A DNA stretch of 64,000 nucleotides from assembly GCF_000276665.1 (NCBI RefSeq), contig NW_004955466.1, positions 12,018,351-12,082,350 on the forward strand, written 5' to 3'. Position 1 is the stretch's first letter. The number at the start of each line of letters is the position of its first letter. Below, piece by piece: positions 54,401-57,322 of this stretch. Position numbers and translations under genes: made by a program. The notes below the pieces were generated by a model. The model was not told the origin of the DNA. It searched no databases and saw nothing but the letters and a program-made list of their open reading frames with translations. The stretch is from Chinchilla lanigera. Taxonomy: Eukaryota > Chordata > Mammalia > Rodentia > Chinchillidae.

Positions 54401-57322
54401 ATGGTGTTAGTGACCCACTTCTAACAGTAGGAGTGAGGTTGCCTTCAGAGGCTGGGTCACAATAAGCATCTCTGAGTTCTTGCTCGGGTCACTTCCTCTG
54501 GGGCAGGCTGGCTGCGTGTCATGAGGCCATTCAAACAGCCTAGGAAAAGCCCAGGCAGCAAGAAGTTGGAGGAGCAGCCGCGGCACCCTGGAGCGCGTCC
54601 TCCAGCCAGGTCGGAGTCCTGGCTCAGAGCTCAGGTGCAGTGAGAGGTTCCTAGGTCTGGTTCCACAGCCAAGCTGGTCCCCAGTGCAGAGCCTCAGATG
54701 CCCCAAGATGTTTGCTTAAACACTTGTGGTTTTTAAACTTAAGGTTTGGGGCTAAGGTATAACACTCAGGAGGTAACTGGCCCCCAGAGAAATCACACAC
54801 AGAAGCACTCGAGTGGCAAGACAACTTACTGTCTAGTAGGTTAGATACAGTTTTTTGATGTTGATTGTATAATTTTTTTTGTAAATTCAAAATTATTTCA
54901 AATACAAAGTTTAAAAGATTTTAAAAGGAGGGAAAGAAGGACATGATCAATTCCACTGTTGAGAAAGAATCTTTGGCTTCACGAAAGCAGTGAAAGGAAA
55001 ATTAAAGAGATCTGGGAAATCGCTGGGATTCACTTACGAATGAGAAGAAAAAGGAGCAGAAGTAGAATTATATAGGATAGCCTGGCATAGGTGAGTAGAA
55101 ATGGATCAGAGAGAAGCATCAGTAAACCCTAGTGAGGTCAAATAAATTCCAGATGCTTTTTGGCCAGTAGTGTTTGGGACCCTTAAGAGCACAGAGGTGA
55201 GGTTAGAAGGTGTGGAGGTCGGGATAGCAAAGAGCTTTTCTTTCAGGAAGTGTGACCCTGGTGAAAGGGAAGGAAGTGTGCACTAAAGGAAGCTCCTCTC
55301 CTTCCTCCTCTCGGTAAGGCTAGGCAGGATCCAGGCATGCGAGTAGACTCCGGGAAAGGAAGAATTTGAAGAGAAAGAGACATAGGTGGTTGATGTAGGG
55401 GCATTCTAGAGGAGCTGGAGTAGCTAGTGCTAAGCGTAAGTGCAGAGATTATTTCCTCCAGTAAGGACTTACCTTTTTCAGACAAAAAACAAACAAACAA
55501 AAAAAAACCCAAACCACTAAGGACAGATACAGATGGGAAGGCAGCCGGGGAACTGAGTGTTCAGTTTCAGCTTTGCTTTTTTGGTAGAAAGCAAGGGTGG
55601 TTTTTGGCTTTTGAAAATGAATACAGGAGGGGCTGGGGATTTAGCTCAGCGGCAAAGCGCCTGCCTGGCAAGCGCAAGGTCGTGAGTTTGGTTCCCGGTA
55701 CCGGAGAAAAACCAAAAAAAAAAAAAAGAAAATGAATACAGGGTGTAGAGTTTGGGAAAAAAAAAAAAGCAAGTTGAGTGTTCCAGCATGTTATTATGGA
55801 AAACCAAAACATCCTCTAGGATACATTGATGAAAATGAAGGCAGACTTGCAAATAAATACCTTCTCACATTTTACTCTGTATACTTTAAAAGTTGAGTAT
55901 GTATCTTTGAGATCTTTTTTGTGCTTTATACATAGTTTGAGTTGGTCCTAGCTTTGCGCAGTGGCAGTATCGTAGCCAGTGAGGTTTATCCGAGGCGCGA
56001 TTATTGCTAATTGAAAACTTTGAGTTGGTCCTCTTTGGAATTCGTTTTACATTTTGCTTTCATATAAATGGAATGGTACTATATTGTTTTATGACCTTTC
56101 TTTTCCATTTAACAATGTAAGATAGTGGGCCATTTTTTTTCTAATGAAGCTCTAATGAGCTCATTCTTTTTAACAACTTCAGCAAAGCGTTCAGTAATAT
56201 ATAATTTTAGTCATTTTTATACTGTTTGCATTATTTCTTTTTTTGTTGTTTTAACTGTTATAAACTTTGTGTGTTTGTACTTTTTTTTCCTGATGCCAAG
56301 AAGTGGAATGGGAGGTCTCTTGGTATCTTTGGGTTTCTGAGCTGTGGTCTCTAAGTGAACTTCCCTTGTCCCTGGCACAGGGCAGAGCAGCGATAGTGAG
56401 GACCTCCCTGCCATGGACACCTCTAGTAAATGTACTCCAGTAAAGCATCTTAGTGCCCCGAAGCCACCAAAGCTTGCGCGCTCTCCTGCCAGGATCTCTC
56501 CTCACATCAGAGATGGCGAGAAGGAGAAGCAGAGAGAAAGGCATCCCAATTCCTCCCCGCGGACATATAAGTGGAGCCTTCAACTCAGTAAGAAGCTCGT
56601 AGATAACCTGAGAGTATATCGAAAGGTGGAATCTATAAAGTGTCAGGCTTGGCTTGATGTTTATAAAATAAGGAGTGGTGAATTAGCAAGAAGAATATAT
56701 GAATTTTATAAAGCAGTGAAACTGCAGTGCCCTTTATATATAATACTTTATGTTGACGTTTTCTTACGTTTTTATGATCACTTAAGTATCACATGTTTAA
56801 TATAGAAAATCTGGATTATATAAATAACTGAATAATGAATTTAAATCAGGGCCAGGGGTATAGCTCAGTGGCATAAGCTCCTGCCTGGCAAGCACAAGGT
56901 CCTGAGTTCGATTCCCAATACCAAAAAAAAAAAAAAGGCCAGGGAAATAGCTCAGCAGGACAAGTGCCTGCCTGGCAAGCACAAGGTCCTGAGTTTGATT
57001 TCCGGTACAAAAAAAAAAGAATTTAAGTCATGTCGTTCCAGTCTAAAGAGCTTCATTTAGCTGAATATGATAGGTCTTAATAAACAAGAGCATTTGTTAA
57101 TTTTTAAAAGAACTGTCATTTTTTTCCCCCCACAGAATTACTTTAAAATCTCAGTTAACTTTTTTTCCCTTTTAGGTGAATTAGATAACATGAACAGTAC
57201 AGAAAGAATCTCTTTTCTCCAAGAAAAACTACAGGAAATCAGAAAATACTACATGTCTTTGAAGTCTGAAGTTGCAACCATAGACAGGAGGAGAAAAAGA
57301 TTAAAAAAGAAAGACAGAGAAG
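210..57322 (+). CDS. ARID4A: ARID4A (retinoblastoma-binding protein 1), 22 exons, 3' end outside window
   Basis: Spliced gene for the nuclear scaffold that binds hypophosphorylated Rb through an LxCxE motif and recruits SIN3/HDAC complexes to repress E2F targets. Exons: 210-215, 1831-1941, 3365-3430, 5090-5180, 18711-18790, 18879-18973, 20922-21054, 23286-23365, 24674-24750, 25222-25388, 37426-37498, 38380-38474, 38649-38746, 39505-39736, 42764-43014, 45571-45768, 49370-49454, 50546-50687, 52584-53624, 53785-53889, 56381-56587, 57176-57322. All introns are GT-AG and all joins keep frame, giving 1,193 codons plus one base. Approximate domain residues: Tudor 4-118, RBB1NT/PWWP-like 170-265, ARID 307-400, chromo-barrel 570-633, AT-hook-like 665-670, LVCHE 937-941, coiled coil 1150-1193. 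The human protein is about 1,257 aa; the last ~34 residues are encoded beyond the window. ARID4B is the paralogue, but the N terminus and C-terminal region fit ARID4A better. Confidence 0.96.
451..1830. other. Intron 1, no recognisable element
   Basis: AT-rich single-copy-looking intron between exons 1 and 2. I see no SINE, LINE, RNA gene or convincing coding sequence in it. Confidence 0.6.
1831..1941 (+). CDS. ARID4A: ARID4A exon 2, start of Tudor domain
   Basis: 111 bp encoding residues 3-39. The acceptor is ctcttcccag and the donor gtaaca. It encodes the first strands of the Tudor domain ([20 protein letters not shown]) and then a basic stretch. Confidence 0.96.
2684..2778 (-). mobile_element. 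ID-type SINE (reverse), intron 2
   Basis: T-rich tail, then the reverse of an ID body (aactgggaatcaaa ... cactgagctatatccctggccc). It is derived from an alanine-type tRNA and is an old, diverged copy. The rest of intron 2 holds no element I can name except a possible ancient repeat at about 3085-3215. Confidence 0.7.
3365..3430 (+). CDS. ARID4A: ARID4A exon 3
   Basis: 66 bp in phase 0, residues 40-61 (begins VLLKQDNTT, ends KGPLR). Acceptor tttttcag, donor gtaagt. It continues the N-terminal Tudor module. Confidence 0.95.
3676..3790 (+). mobile_element. B1-type SINE, intron 3
   Basis: agctgggtgtggtggtgcac ... taatcccagcac ... ctcaaaaagc, a 7SL-derived B1 monomer with box A/B-like segments, lacking the internal duplication. 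Confidence 0.85.
4368..4533 (+). mobile_element. B1-type SINE with internal duplication
   Basis: Full-length copy with the repeated 'gccagcctg' block of duplicated B1, ending in ctgtctcaaaaagac plus a poly(A) run. Confidence 0.88.
4628..4762 (-). mobile_element. B1-type SINE (reverse)
   Basis: tttttgagacagattctag ... cctcagcctcctgagttcc ... ggattac reads as a reverse B1. Confidence 0.82.
5090..5180 (+). CDS. ARID4A: ARID4A exon 4, Tudor core
   Basis: 91 bp, residues 62-92, from [12 protein letters not shown] to DASWYTV. Acceptor gtgttttag, donor gtgagt. The W-Y pair and following acidic turn fit the aromatic side of a Tudor barrel. Confidence 0.95.
5355..5455 (+). mobile_element. Degenerate B1-like SINE, start of intron 4
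   Basis: gcttgggtggctgaggcagg and gcgagatcctcttgc are the surviving B1 blocks. It is heavily diverged. Confidence 0.55.
6084..6258 (+). mobile_element. B1-type SINE with internal duplication
   Basis: agccaggtgcagtggtgcac ... cgggaggctgaggcaggaag ... gagaccagtctcaaaaatcc, then an A-rich tail. Confidence 0.88.
6824..7028 (+). mobile_element. B1-dID dimeric SINE
   Basis: A B1 half (ggtacatgcttgtaatgcc ... ttgggaggccgaggcagg) is fused to a downstream ID half (gtgctggggatgtagttcag). This dimer type is known from squirrel-related rodents and their allies. Confidence 0.7.
7785..7955 (-). mobile_element. B1-type SINE (reverse)
   Basis: A (TTTTG)n tail, then tttttgagacagggtcttgc ... gtgctgggattacaggtgtg. 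Young-looking and full length. Confidence 0.88.
8255..8542 (-). mobile_element. B1-type SINE (reverse) interrupted by an ID element
   Basis: The B1 reads ttttgagacagagtccctcc ..., breaks at 8306 and resumes at 8436 (aggctgcccttgaac ... gtgctggaattac). The gap is filled by the ID copy at 8307-8422. Confidence 0.88.
8307..8422 (-). mobile_element. ID SINE inserted in B1, 13-bp target duplication
   Basis: A T-rich tail, then ggtaccaggaaccgaactca ... gagctaaatccccagccc. It is flanked by perfect 13-bp repeats ctccatctagttt at 8294-8306 and 8423-8435, so the host B1 is older. Confidence 0.93.
9454..9740 (+). mobile_element. B1-dID SINE with an expanded microsatellite in its linker
   Basis: B1 half at 9454-9568 (gtggggcgtggtggcgcatg ... 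agaccctgtctcaaat) and ID half at about 9693-9740 (ggggatggagctcag ... tttaatcctcagtttgggg). About 120 bp of tetranucleotide repeat separates them. Confidence 0.65.
9571..9693 (+). repeat. (GGAT/GGTG)n and (GACAG)n simple repeat
   Basis: Imperfect tetranucleotide array (ggatggatgggtagatgga...) passing into a cagga/acagg-type pentanucleotide run at 9661-9693. Confidence 0.9.
9969..10070 (+). mobile_element. ID SINE inside the MaLR LTR
   Basis: agatacagctcagtagcata ... caaggtcctgagttcaattt, then an (AAT)n-containing A-rich tail. Confidence 0.78.
10263..10656 (+). mobile_element. Second LTR (MaLR-like) inserted in the L1
   Basis: tgctgtggttgggggttgtc ... catgctctggaaggggcata ... ctcaggtattggttacagta, the order of blocks in MLT1-type LTRs. 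L1 sequence resumes just after it. The first ~28 bp are less certain. Confidence 0.6.
10923..13572 (+). mobile_element. hAT-superfamily DNA transposon with broken transposase
   Basis: 2.65 kb element inside the Tigger-like copy, with diverged 8-bp duplications ATGTAGGG (10915-10922) and ATGTATAG (13573-13580). The 5' part keeps gttaggaactgggcttcc and ggatctaggttgtgcgttcc. The 3' end keeps ttgaatcatcatgaaacc and gtgaaactgatccctgctgcc. Between them, + strand translation shows hAT transposase remnants ([55 protein letters not shown]) with several stops and frame breaks. No intact gene remains. A B1 (13123-13278) interrupts the 3' coding part. Confidence 0.8.
13123..13278 (+). mobile_element. B1-type SINE inside the hAT element
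   Basis: gctgggtgtggtggcgcacc ... gagaccctgtctcaaaaag, then poly(A). It is flanked by gctaaga at 13116-13122 and 13279-13285 and is the innermost layer of the nest. Confidence 0.9.
14041..14240 (-). mobile_element. B1-dID dimeric SINE (reverse) inside the Tigger-like element
   Basis: ID half (cagggcctcagacatgctag ... gagctgcatcccctggccc), then B1 half (gggacagtgtttcgctgag ... ggggattacaggtacagg), reading from the reverse strand. Confidence 0.7.
15676..15755. mobile_element. 80-bp miniature hAT-type element
   Basis: CAGTGATGGCAAACC at the left and GGTCCGCCATCACTG at the right are inverted repeats matching at 13 of 15 positions. The flanks ATCTAGGA (15668-15675) and ACCCAGGT (15756-15763) agree at 5 of 8 positions, as expected for an aged 8-bp hAT duplication. 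It is non-coding. Confidence 0.75.
16232..16327 (+). mobile_element. ID SINE with perfect 13-bp target duplication
   Basis: ggggctggggatttagctca ... gagttcggttcccggtacc, then an A-rich tail. agaacagaggtac occurs at 16219-16231 and again at 16328-16340. The intact box A/B and clean duplication mark a recent insertion. Confidence 0.96.
16945..17131 (-). mobile_element. B1-dID dimeric SINE (reverse)
   Basis: ID half ggtgctggggactgaaccca ... ccccagccc, then B1 half ttttgagactgagtctcac ... caggtgtgttcttccatgcc. Confidence 0.72.
17325..17438 (-). mobile_element. B1-type SINE (reverse)
   Basis: gttttgagacagggtctttc ... ctcagcctcccaagtgctag. A monomeric older copy. Confidence 0.8.
17830..17921 (+). 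mobile_element. ID SINE
   Basis: gatgtagctcaatggtagag ... caatccctagcacctcac, then an A-rich tail. Confidence 0.75.
18497..18574 (-). mobile_element. ID SINE (reverse)
   Basis: gtaccaggaattgaactcac ... actatccccagccc after a short T run. It lies 136 bp before exon 5. Confidence 0.8.
18711..18790 (+). CDS. ARID4A: ARID4A exon 5, end of Tudor module
   Basis: 80 bp completing the split Val codon and encoding [20 protein letters not shown] and following residues to about 118. Acceptor tctcctgtag, donor gtgagg. It is separated from exon 6 by an 88-bp intron, the shortest in the gene. Confidence 0.96.
18879..18973 (+). CDS. ARID4A: ARID4A exon 6
   Basis: 95 bp, residues 119-150: [17 protein letters not shown], then a basic patch ([10 protein letters not shown]). 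Acceptor cttaccag, donor gtaagt. Confidence 0.96.
19295..19452 (-). mobile_element. B1-dID dimeric SINE (reverse), intron 6
   Basis: ggggttgaacccagggcctt (ID half), then ttttgagacagagtctcctg ... tcctgcctcagcctcccag (B1 half). Confidence 0.7.
19455..20215. mobile_element. Old mammalian L1 (L1M) 3' region fragment
   Basis: Blocks such as tagtgatattagctttgatc, ggatccagcctaaggtcc and acaggcatgttgttttgtag match the 3' region of ancient L1M elements as I remember them. It is probably reversed relative to the gene. Confidence 0.55.
20526..20605 (+). mobile_element. ID SINE
   Basis: ggttggctagggatataact ... gtttgatttccggtacc, then an A run. It lies 317 bp before exon 7. Confidence 0.82.
20922..21054 (+). 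CDS. ARID4A: ARID4A exon 7, acidic linker and start of RBB1NT/PWWP-like module
   Basis: 133 bp, residues 150-194. An acidic run ([15 protein letters not shown]) is followed by [21 protein letters not shown], the opening strands of the second barrel. Acceptor ctttcag, donor gtgagt. Translation runs open into the intron for about 300 bases, but the donor and the family alignment end the exon at 21054. Confidence 0.95.
21444..21560 (+). mobile_element. Old B1/7SL-like monomer, intron 7
   Basis: aggcatggtgacagatatcc ... gcaagaggattgctgagccc ... agtctatctcaaaat. A diverged monomeric 7SL-type SINE. Confidence 0.6.
21678..21838 (-). mobile_element. Possible L1 3'-end fragment (reverse)
   Basis: A T-rich stretch followed by cagtacataatgattatatt resembles the 3'UTR end of the L1 at 60910, seen in the same reverse orientation. 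Short and tentative. Confidence 0.35.
22598..22720 (+). mobile_element. B1-type SINE
   Basis: cggggcatggtggtgctcat ... taatcccagcacctgggagg ... gagaccctgtctcaaaac, then an A-rich tail. Confidence 0.87.
23095..23186 (+). mobile_element. Partial B1-like SINE
   Basis: ggaggactgaggcaggaaga ... ggtcaaggccaatcttggc. The 5' part is missing. It ends about 100 bp before exon 8. Confidence 0.55.
23286..23365 (+). CDS. ARID4A: ARID4A exon 8, RBB1NT/PWWP-like module
   Basis: 80 bp, residues 195-221: [20 protein letters not shown], then SFIDSKF. Acceptor gtatttcag, donor gtgagt. Confidence 0.95.
23781..23937 (+). mobile_element. B1-type SINE with internal duplication, intron 8
   Basis: agccaggagtggtgccgcat ... 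ctacatagtgagttcaagac ... gtgagactctgtcttaaa, then an A-rich tail that abuts an ID copy. Confidence 0.87.
23939..24022 (+). mobile_element. ID SINE directly after the B1
   Basis: ggctgggatgtggccctgta ... ataggtttgatccataata. Diverged; probably inserted in the B1 tail. Confidence 0.65.
24197..24342 (+). mobile_element. B1-type SINE with internal duplication
   Basis: cccatgtgtggtagtgcaca ... ctacatagtgagttcaaggc ... gagaccctgtctcgaaaa. Confidence 0.87.
24674..24750 (+). CDS. ARID4A: ARID4A exon 9
   Basis: 77 bp, residues 221-247: [20 protein letters not shown], then LSTKP. Acceptor tttaattag, donor gtaaaa. It completes the RBB1NT-type segment. Confidence 0.94.
24801..24901 (+). mobile_element. 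ID SINE, intron 9, close to exon 9
   Basis: ggggctggggatttagctca ... gagttcgattcccagtacc, then a long A tail. Imperfect flanks ttgctcttacgtg and ctgcttttacggg look like its target duplication. It starts 50 bp after the exon 9 donor. Confidence 0.9.
25222..25388 (+). CDS. ARID4A: ARID4A exon 10, serine/acidic linker before ARID
   Basis: 167 bp, residues 247-302: a [20 protein letters not shown] motif, then a Glu/Lys-rich acidic tract. Acceptor cactcttag, donor gtaggt. A 12 kb intron follows. Confidence 0.95.
25590..25670 (+). mobile_element. Degenerate ID-like SINE
   Basis: gtgctgggggtggagttcgt ... ggtcttgggttcaacccc. An old copy at the start of intron 10. Confidence 0.5.
25690..25815 (-). 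mobile_element. MIR element (reverse)
   Basis: ttcagaaaggttaaataact / ttcccaaggcaacagaactg is the reverse of the conserved MIR core, an ancient mammalian tRNA-derived SINE. Confidence 0.7.
25816..28837. other. Repeat-poor stretch of intron 10
   Basis: About 3 kb of AT-rich sequence with no SINE, LINE or LTR that I can recognise, unusual for this SINE-dense locus. No convincing exon or RNA gene is seen. Short open frames here lack family resemblance. Confidence 0.5.
28838..28938 (+). mobile_element. Truncated B1-type SINE
   Basis: agctgggcattgtggcacac ... gccagcctgaactacctgg ... aaatcctgtcttgaacc. It has an internal deletion. The following 28939-30049 holds only a doubtful ID trace near 29262-29330. 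Confidence 0.7.
30048..30222 (-). mobile_element. B1-dID dimeric SINE (reverse)
   Basis: ggtactggggatcacagcca ... gagccacatccacagccc (ID half), then ttctgagacaggttgctaag ... gctgggactcaggcgtgtg (B1 half). Confidence 0.7.
30690..31030 (+). mobile_element. Possible LINE-2 fragment
   Basis: Pyrimidine-rich blocks such as gggagttgtcttgatccatc and gcagcctggtctctgtacta follow the order of the L2 ORF2 3' region. Ancient and diverged. Confidence 0.4.
31315..31480 (-). mobile_element. B1-type SINE (reverse)
   Basis: tttttagagacagggtctca ... gtactgggattacaggggtg, with internal duplication. Confidence 0.88.
31608..31738 (-). mobile_element. Old B1-like SINE (reverse)
   Basis: ttttttgagatggagtctta ... 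cttcccaaatagctggggc. Diverged. Confidence 0.65.
31856..31935 (+). mobile_element. ID SINE
   Basis: ggctggggatatagctcagt ... ggccctggctttaatcctc. Confidence 0.75.
32690..33000 (+). mobile_element. LINE-2 (L2) fragment
   Basis: cctccaatccatcctccata, taatggctttcaggccctgt and ggatggagtctaggtg follow the L2 consensus order. Ancient mammalian LINE remnant, non-coding. Confidence 0.6.
33610..33642 (+). repeat. (TCTG)n-type simple repeat
   Basis: tctttctgtctgtctgtctt, a short pyrimidine-rich microsatellite adjoining the tail of the next B1. Confidence 0.8.
33643..33797 (-). mobile_element. B1-type SINE (reverse)
   Basis: gctctgagacagtgtcttgt ... aagtgctgggatgacaggca, with internal duplication. Confidence 0.87.
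33965..34035 (+). mobile_element. Truncated ID SINE
   Basis: gggctggggttgcgcctggc ... cctgggtccatccccactgcc, then an A tail. An internal part of the ID body is missing. Confidence 0.6.
34825..34973 (-). mobile_element. B1-type SINE with perfect 17-bp target duplication
   Basis: ttttgagacagggtctcgct ... ctgggattacaggcgtgtgc. ctcacctcattcttctt occurs at 34808-34824 and 34974-34990, marking a recent insertion. Confidence 0.95.
35022..35142 (-). mobile_element. Truncated B1-type SINE (reverse)
   Basis: (TTTG)n tail, then gttttgagcaggttcttgcc ... cttgtggcgatcttcctgct. The 5' end of the element is absent. Confidence 0.75.
35705..35873 (-). mobile_element. B1-dID dimeric SINE (reverse)
   Basis: gagccttcacactgagctac (ID half), then ttttttgagagaatgtttca ... 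taactgggattacaggtatg (B1 half). Confidence 0.68.
35874..37425. other. 3' part of intron 10, no clear element
   Basis: AT-rich sequence leading to exon 11. A possible ID-like trace lies at about 37195-37255 (agcatgtgcaaggccctggg). Otherwise I see nothing. Confidence 0.5.
37426..37498 (+). CDS. ARID4A: ARID4A exon 11, ARID helix 1
   Basis: 73 bp, residues 303-327: [20 protein letters not shown], then MEDR, the start of the AT-rich interaction domain. Acceptor ctttgcag; the donor gtattt lacks the usual +5 G. Confidence 0.95.
38380..38474 (+). CDS. ARID4A: ARID4A exon 12, ARID core
   Basis: 95 bp, residues 327-358, with the canonical [20 protein letters not shown] segment followed by [10 protein letters not shown] of ARID proteins. 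Acceptor attataaag, donor gtaagt. Confidence 0.96.
38649..38746 (+). CDS. ARID4A: ARID4A exon 13, ARID core
   Basis: 98 bp, residues 359-391: the [12 protein letters not shown] signature, then [12 protein letters not shown], the DNA-contacting ARID helices. Acceptor attttccag, donor gtaagt. Confidence 0.96.
38816..39130. repeat. Medium-reiteration repeat, intron 13 (copy A)
   Basis: Contains attgctggggcaaatacctg, then the ccacttcctccag and gatgaggttagtgcattcac segments. It shares block order with the copy at 46764-47105, so both belong to one dispersed family, which I cannot name. Confidence 0.5.
39505..39736 (+). CDS. ARID4A: ARID4A exon 14, end of ARID and acidic linker
   Basis: 232 bp, residues 391-468. 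YLYGFEEYC closes the ARID. A His-rich turn and an acidic/serine linker ([16 protein letters not shown]) follow. Acceptor gtttag, donor gtgagt. Confidence 0.96.
40030..40105 (-). mobile_element. ID SINE (reverse) within L2
   Basis: ttggtatcaggaaatgaact ... ctgagctacatccccggcc. The flanks acctcgttaaatct and acttcattaaatct look like an aged target duplication. Confidence 0.82.
40279..40338 (+). repeat. Alternating purine-pyrimidine (TG/CA) repeat
   Basis: gtgtgtgtgtgtacgcacatgt-type run with potential for Z-DNA. It adjoins the B1-dID. Confidence 0.85.
40339..40522 (-). mobile_element. B1-dID dimeric SINE (reverse)
   Basis: gtgctagggatggaacccaa ... gagctaaagcccagc (ID half), then ttttgcgacaggttttcact ... 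gtaggattacaggcctgcac (B1 half). Confidence 0.72.
41362..41441 (+). mobile_element. ID SINE inside L1M
   Basis: ccgggcatatagcccagcag ... cctgagtttgactcctggta, then an A tail. Confidence 0.88.
41603..41750 (+). mobile_element. B1-type SINE with 12-bp target duplication, inside L1M
   Basis: gccaggcatggtggcatatt ... agcaagaccctatccttta. aaaaagtgctgc occurs at 41591-41602 and 41751-41762. Confidence 0.93.
42764..43014 (+). CDS. ARID4A: ARID4A exon 15, charged linker
   Basis: 251 bp, residues 469-552. Low-complexity Lys/Glu/Asp sequence beginning [20 protein letters not shown], with several basic patches, between ARID and chromo-barrel. Acceptor ctcttag, donor gtacat (weak). Confidence 0.95.
43015..44496. 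other. Intron 15, first part, no clear element
   Basis: No SINE or LINE recognised. Short open frames carry no family signature. AT-rich with scattered G/A-rich segments. Confidence 0.5.
44497..44660 (+). mobile_element. B1-dID dimeric SINE
   Basis: ttgtaattccagtgctctgg ... aagacccggtctcaaaata (B1 half), then ggatggggatttgctcagt ... ggttaaatcctcactgt (ID half). Confidence 0.72.
44755..44826 (-). mobile_element. ID SINE (reverse)
   Basis: gacactgggattgaacccag ... ctgaatcacaacccgagccc. Diverged. Confidence 0.65.
45413..45445 (+). repeat. (CTT/CTC)n pyrimidine repeat, ~125 bp before exon 16
   Basis: tcttctccttctcctccttc-type run. It is too far from the exon 16 acceptor to be its polypyrimidine tract. 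Confidence 0.85.
45571..45768 (+). CDS. ARID4A: ARID4A exon 16, chromo-barrel domain
   Basis: 198 bp, residues 552-618. After an acidic lead, [20 protein letters not shown] and [12 protein letters not shown] form most of the chromo-barrel, the MRG15/MSL3-like fold known in the family to bind methylated lysine. The Y-Y-W aromatics of the cage are present. Acceptor ttactgcag, donor gtaagc. Confidence 0.96.
46430..46651 (-). mobile_element. ID-like trace and B1-type SINE (reverse)
   Basis: A poor ID match at 46430-46492 (gtgctgagaagtgaacctgg). Then a clear reverse B1 at 46502-46651 (gagacagggtcccactgcat ... ctgggatcacaggcgtgtgc). Confidence 0.7.
46764..47105. repeat. Medium-reiteration repeat, intron 16 (copy B)
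   Basis: Contains cgttgctgggacaaaatacc, gagaggtttattttgtctgt and cacacccccagtgaccacct. Same block order as 38816-39130, a dispersed family I cannot name. Confidence 0.5.
47248..47405 (+). mobile_element. MIR element
   Basis: gcctcagtttcctcctcact, gaaatggggaaaataaag and cttgtaaagcacttggaata are the conserved MIR 3' blocks in order. Confidence 0.75.
47480..48600. other. Intron 16, middle part, no clear element
   Basis: Pyrimidine-rich to mixed sequence. No repeat family, RNA gene or exon is recognised. Confidence 0.45.
48601..48720 (+). mobile_element. B1-type SINE
   Basis: agctgggcttagtggtgcat ... gtgagactcagtttcaaaaa. 48721-49369 after it shows nothing recognisable before exon 17. Confidence 0.85.
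49370..49454 (+). CDS. ARID4A: ARID4A exon 17, end of chromo-barrel
   Basis: 85 bp, residues 618-646: [16 protein letters not shown], then a lysine-rich tail. Acceptor tttttaag, donor gtatct. Confidence 0.96.
49455..50545. other. Intron 17, no clear element
   Basis: No SINE, LINE or RNA gene is visible. An open frame from the exon 17 side runs to about 49812 without family resemblance. Confidence 0.5.
50546..50687 (+). CDS. ARID4A: ARID4A exon 18, AT-hook-like basic segment
   Basis: 142 bp, residues 647-694. A charged stretch ends in KRGRPP (665-670), an AT-hook-like core that could add minor-groove contact. Ser/Thr-rich sequence follows. Acceptor cattcctcag, donor gtactg. Confidence 0.94.
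50785..50985 (-). mobile_element. Tigger-like DNA element fragment (reverse)
   Basis: tttagcagcggggatacatt / tctgagaaagatccctgtgc / agacatcatggcgtgtctt is the reverse of the right end of the same Tigger-like family seen at 13581-14616. Diverged. Confidence 0.55.
51130..51211 (+). mobile_element. ID SINE, intron 18
   Basis: agctggggatatagctcagc ... gagttcgattcctggtacc, then an A tail. It is intact and recent-looking. 51212-52324 after it shows nothing I can name. Confidence 0.9.
52325..52445 (-). mobile_element. B1-type SINE (reverse)
   Basis: tttttgagacaaggtcttac ... tgctaggattacaggtatgt. It lies 138 bp before exon 19. Confidence 0.85.
52584..53624 (+). CDS. ARID4A: ARID4A exon 19, large exon with Rb-binding LVCHE motif
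   Basis: 1,041 bp, residues 694-1041, by far the largest exon. It opens with an acidic CK2-like segment ([16 protein letters not shown]), has the conserved basic patch [10 protein letters not shown] and [19 protein letters not shown], and carries LVCHE at 53312-53326 (residues 937-941), the LxCxE motif that docks in the Rb pocket, followed by EVDLDDLDD. From about 52700 the DNA becomes very GC/CpG-rich. The stretch between the basic patch and LVCHE is Ala/Gly/Pro-rich and appears shorter than in human. Acceptor cctcttgcag, donor gtgagg. Confidence 0.95.
53785..53889 (+). CDS. ARID4A: ARID4A exon 20, nuclear-localisation-like segment
   Basis: 105 bp, residues 1041-1076, including [16 protein letters not shown], a bipartite-NLS-like basic cluster. 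Acceptor catttcag. The donor is gttggt, which departs from the usual purine at +3, but the join to exon 21 keeps frame and matches the family. Confidence 0.94.
54046..54153 (-). mobile_element. B1-type SINE (reverse), intron 20
   Basis: gttttttgagataaggcttc ... gtactgggactacaggtgct. Confidence 0.82.
54330..54720 (+). mobile_element. Old LTR fragment (MLT1-like)
   Basis: ccctttgagtgtgggatggt, agtgacccacttctaacagt and gtgtcatgaggccattcaaa appear in the order of old mammalian MaLR LTRs as I remember them. 54721-55612 after it holds nothing clear. Confidence 0.5.
55629..55727 (+). mobile_element. ID SINE with perfect 15-bp target duplication
   Basis: ggggctggggatttagctca ... ttggttcccggtaccggag, then an A tail. 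gaaaatgaatacagg occurs at 55613-55627 and 55728-55742. Confidence 0.96.
55950..56018 (+). pseudogene. Truncated U4 snRNA retropseudogene
   Basis: 69 nt identical to the 5' end of U4 snRNA as I know it except at position 30 (A to G): agctttgcgcagtggcagta ... gaggcgcgattattgctaat ... gaaaactt. It stops inside U4, has no poly(A), and is flanked by perfect 14-bp repeats tttgagttggtcct at 55936-55949 and 56019-56032. This is the structure of a snRNA pseudogene made by retrotransposition with internal priming. It has no snRNA promoter or 3' box and is not expected to be functional. Confidence 0.95.
56381..56587 (+). CDS. ARID4A: ARID4A exon 21, C-terminal repressor region
   Basis: 207 bp, residues 1076-1145. 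[11 protein letters not shown] is followed by [13 protein letters not shown] and [12 protein letters not shown], within the C-terminal repression region that contacts the SIN3/SAP30 complex in this family. Acceptor ctggcacag, donor gtaaga. Confidence 0.95.
56850..57018 (+). mobile_element. Two ID SINEs head-to-tail within one target duplication
   Basis: The first copy (about 56850-56936) and second copy (about 56937-57018) each have a full ID body and A tail. Only one duplication is seen: gaatttaaatca at 56837-56848 and gaatttaagtca at 57019-57030. The pair lies in intron 21 between exons 21 and 22. Confidence 0.92.
57176..57322 (+). CDS. ARID4A: ARID4A exon 22, C-terminal coiled coil (penultimate coding exon)
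   Basis: 147 bp, residues 1145-1194: [20 protein letters not shown], then a heptad-like helix and a basic end ([13 protein letters not shown]). Acceptor cccttttag, donor gtaatt. The remaining ~34 residues (serine-rich tail) should be in a last exon. No matching sequence was found from 57323 to 64000. Confidence 0.95.

Noticed and set aside
55950..56018. Functional U4 snRNA gene
   Set aside because: Truncated at nt 69, lacks the Sm site, 3' stem and promoter elements, and is flanked by retrotransposition duplications.
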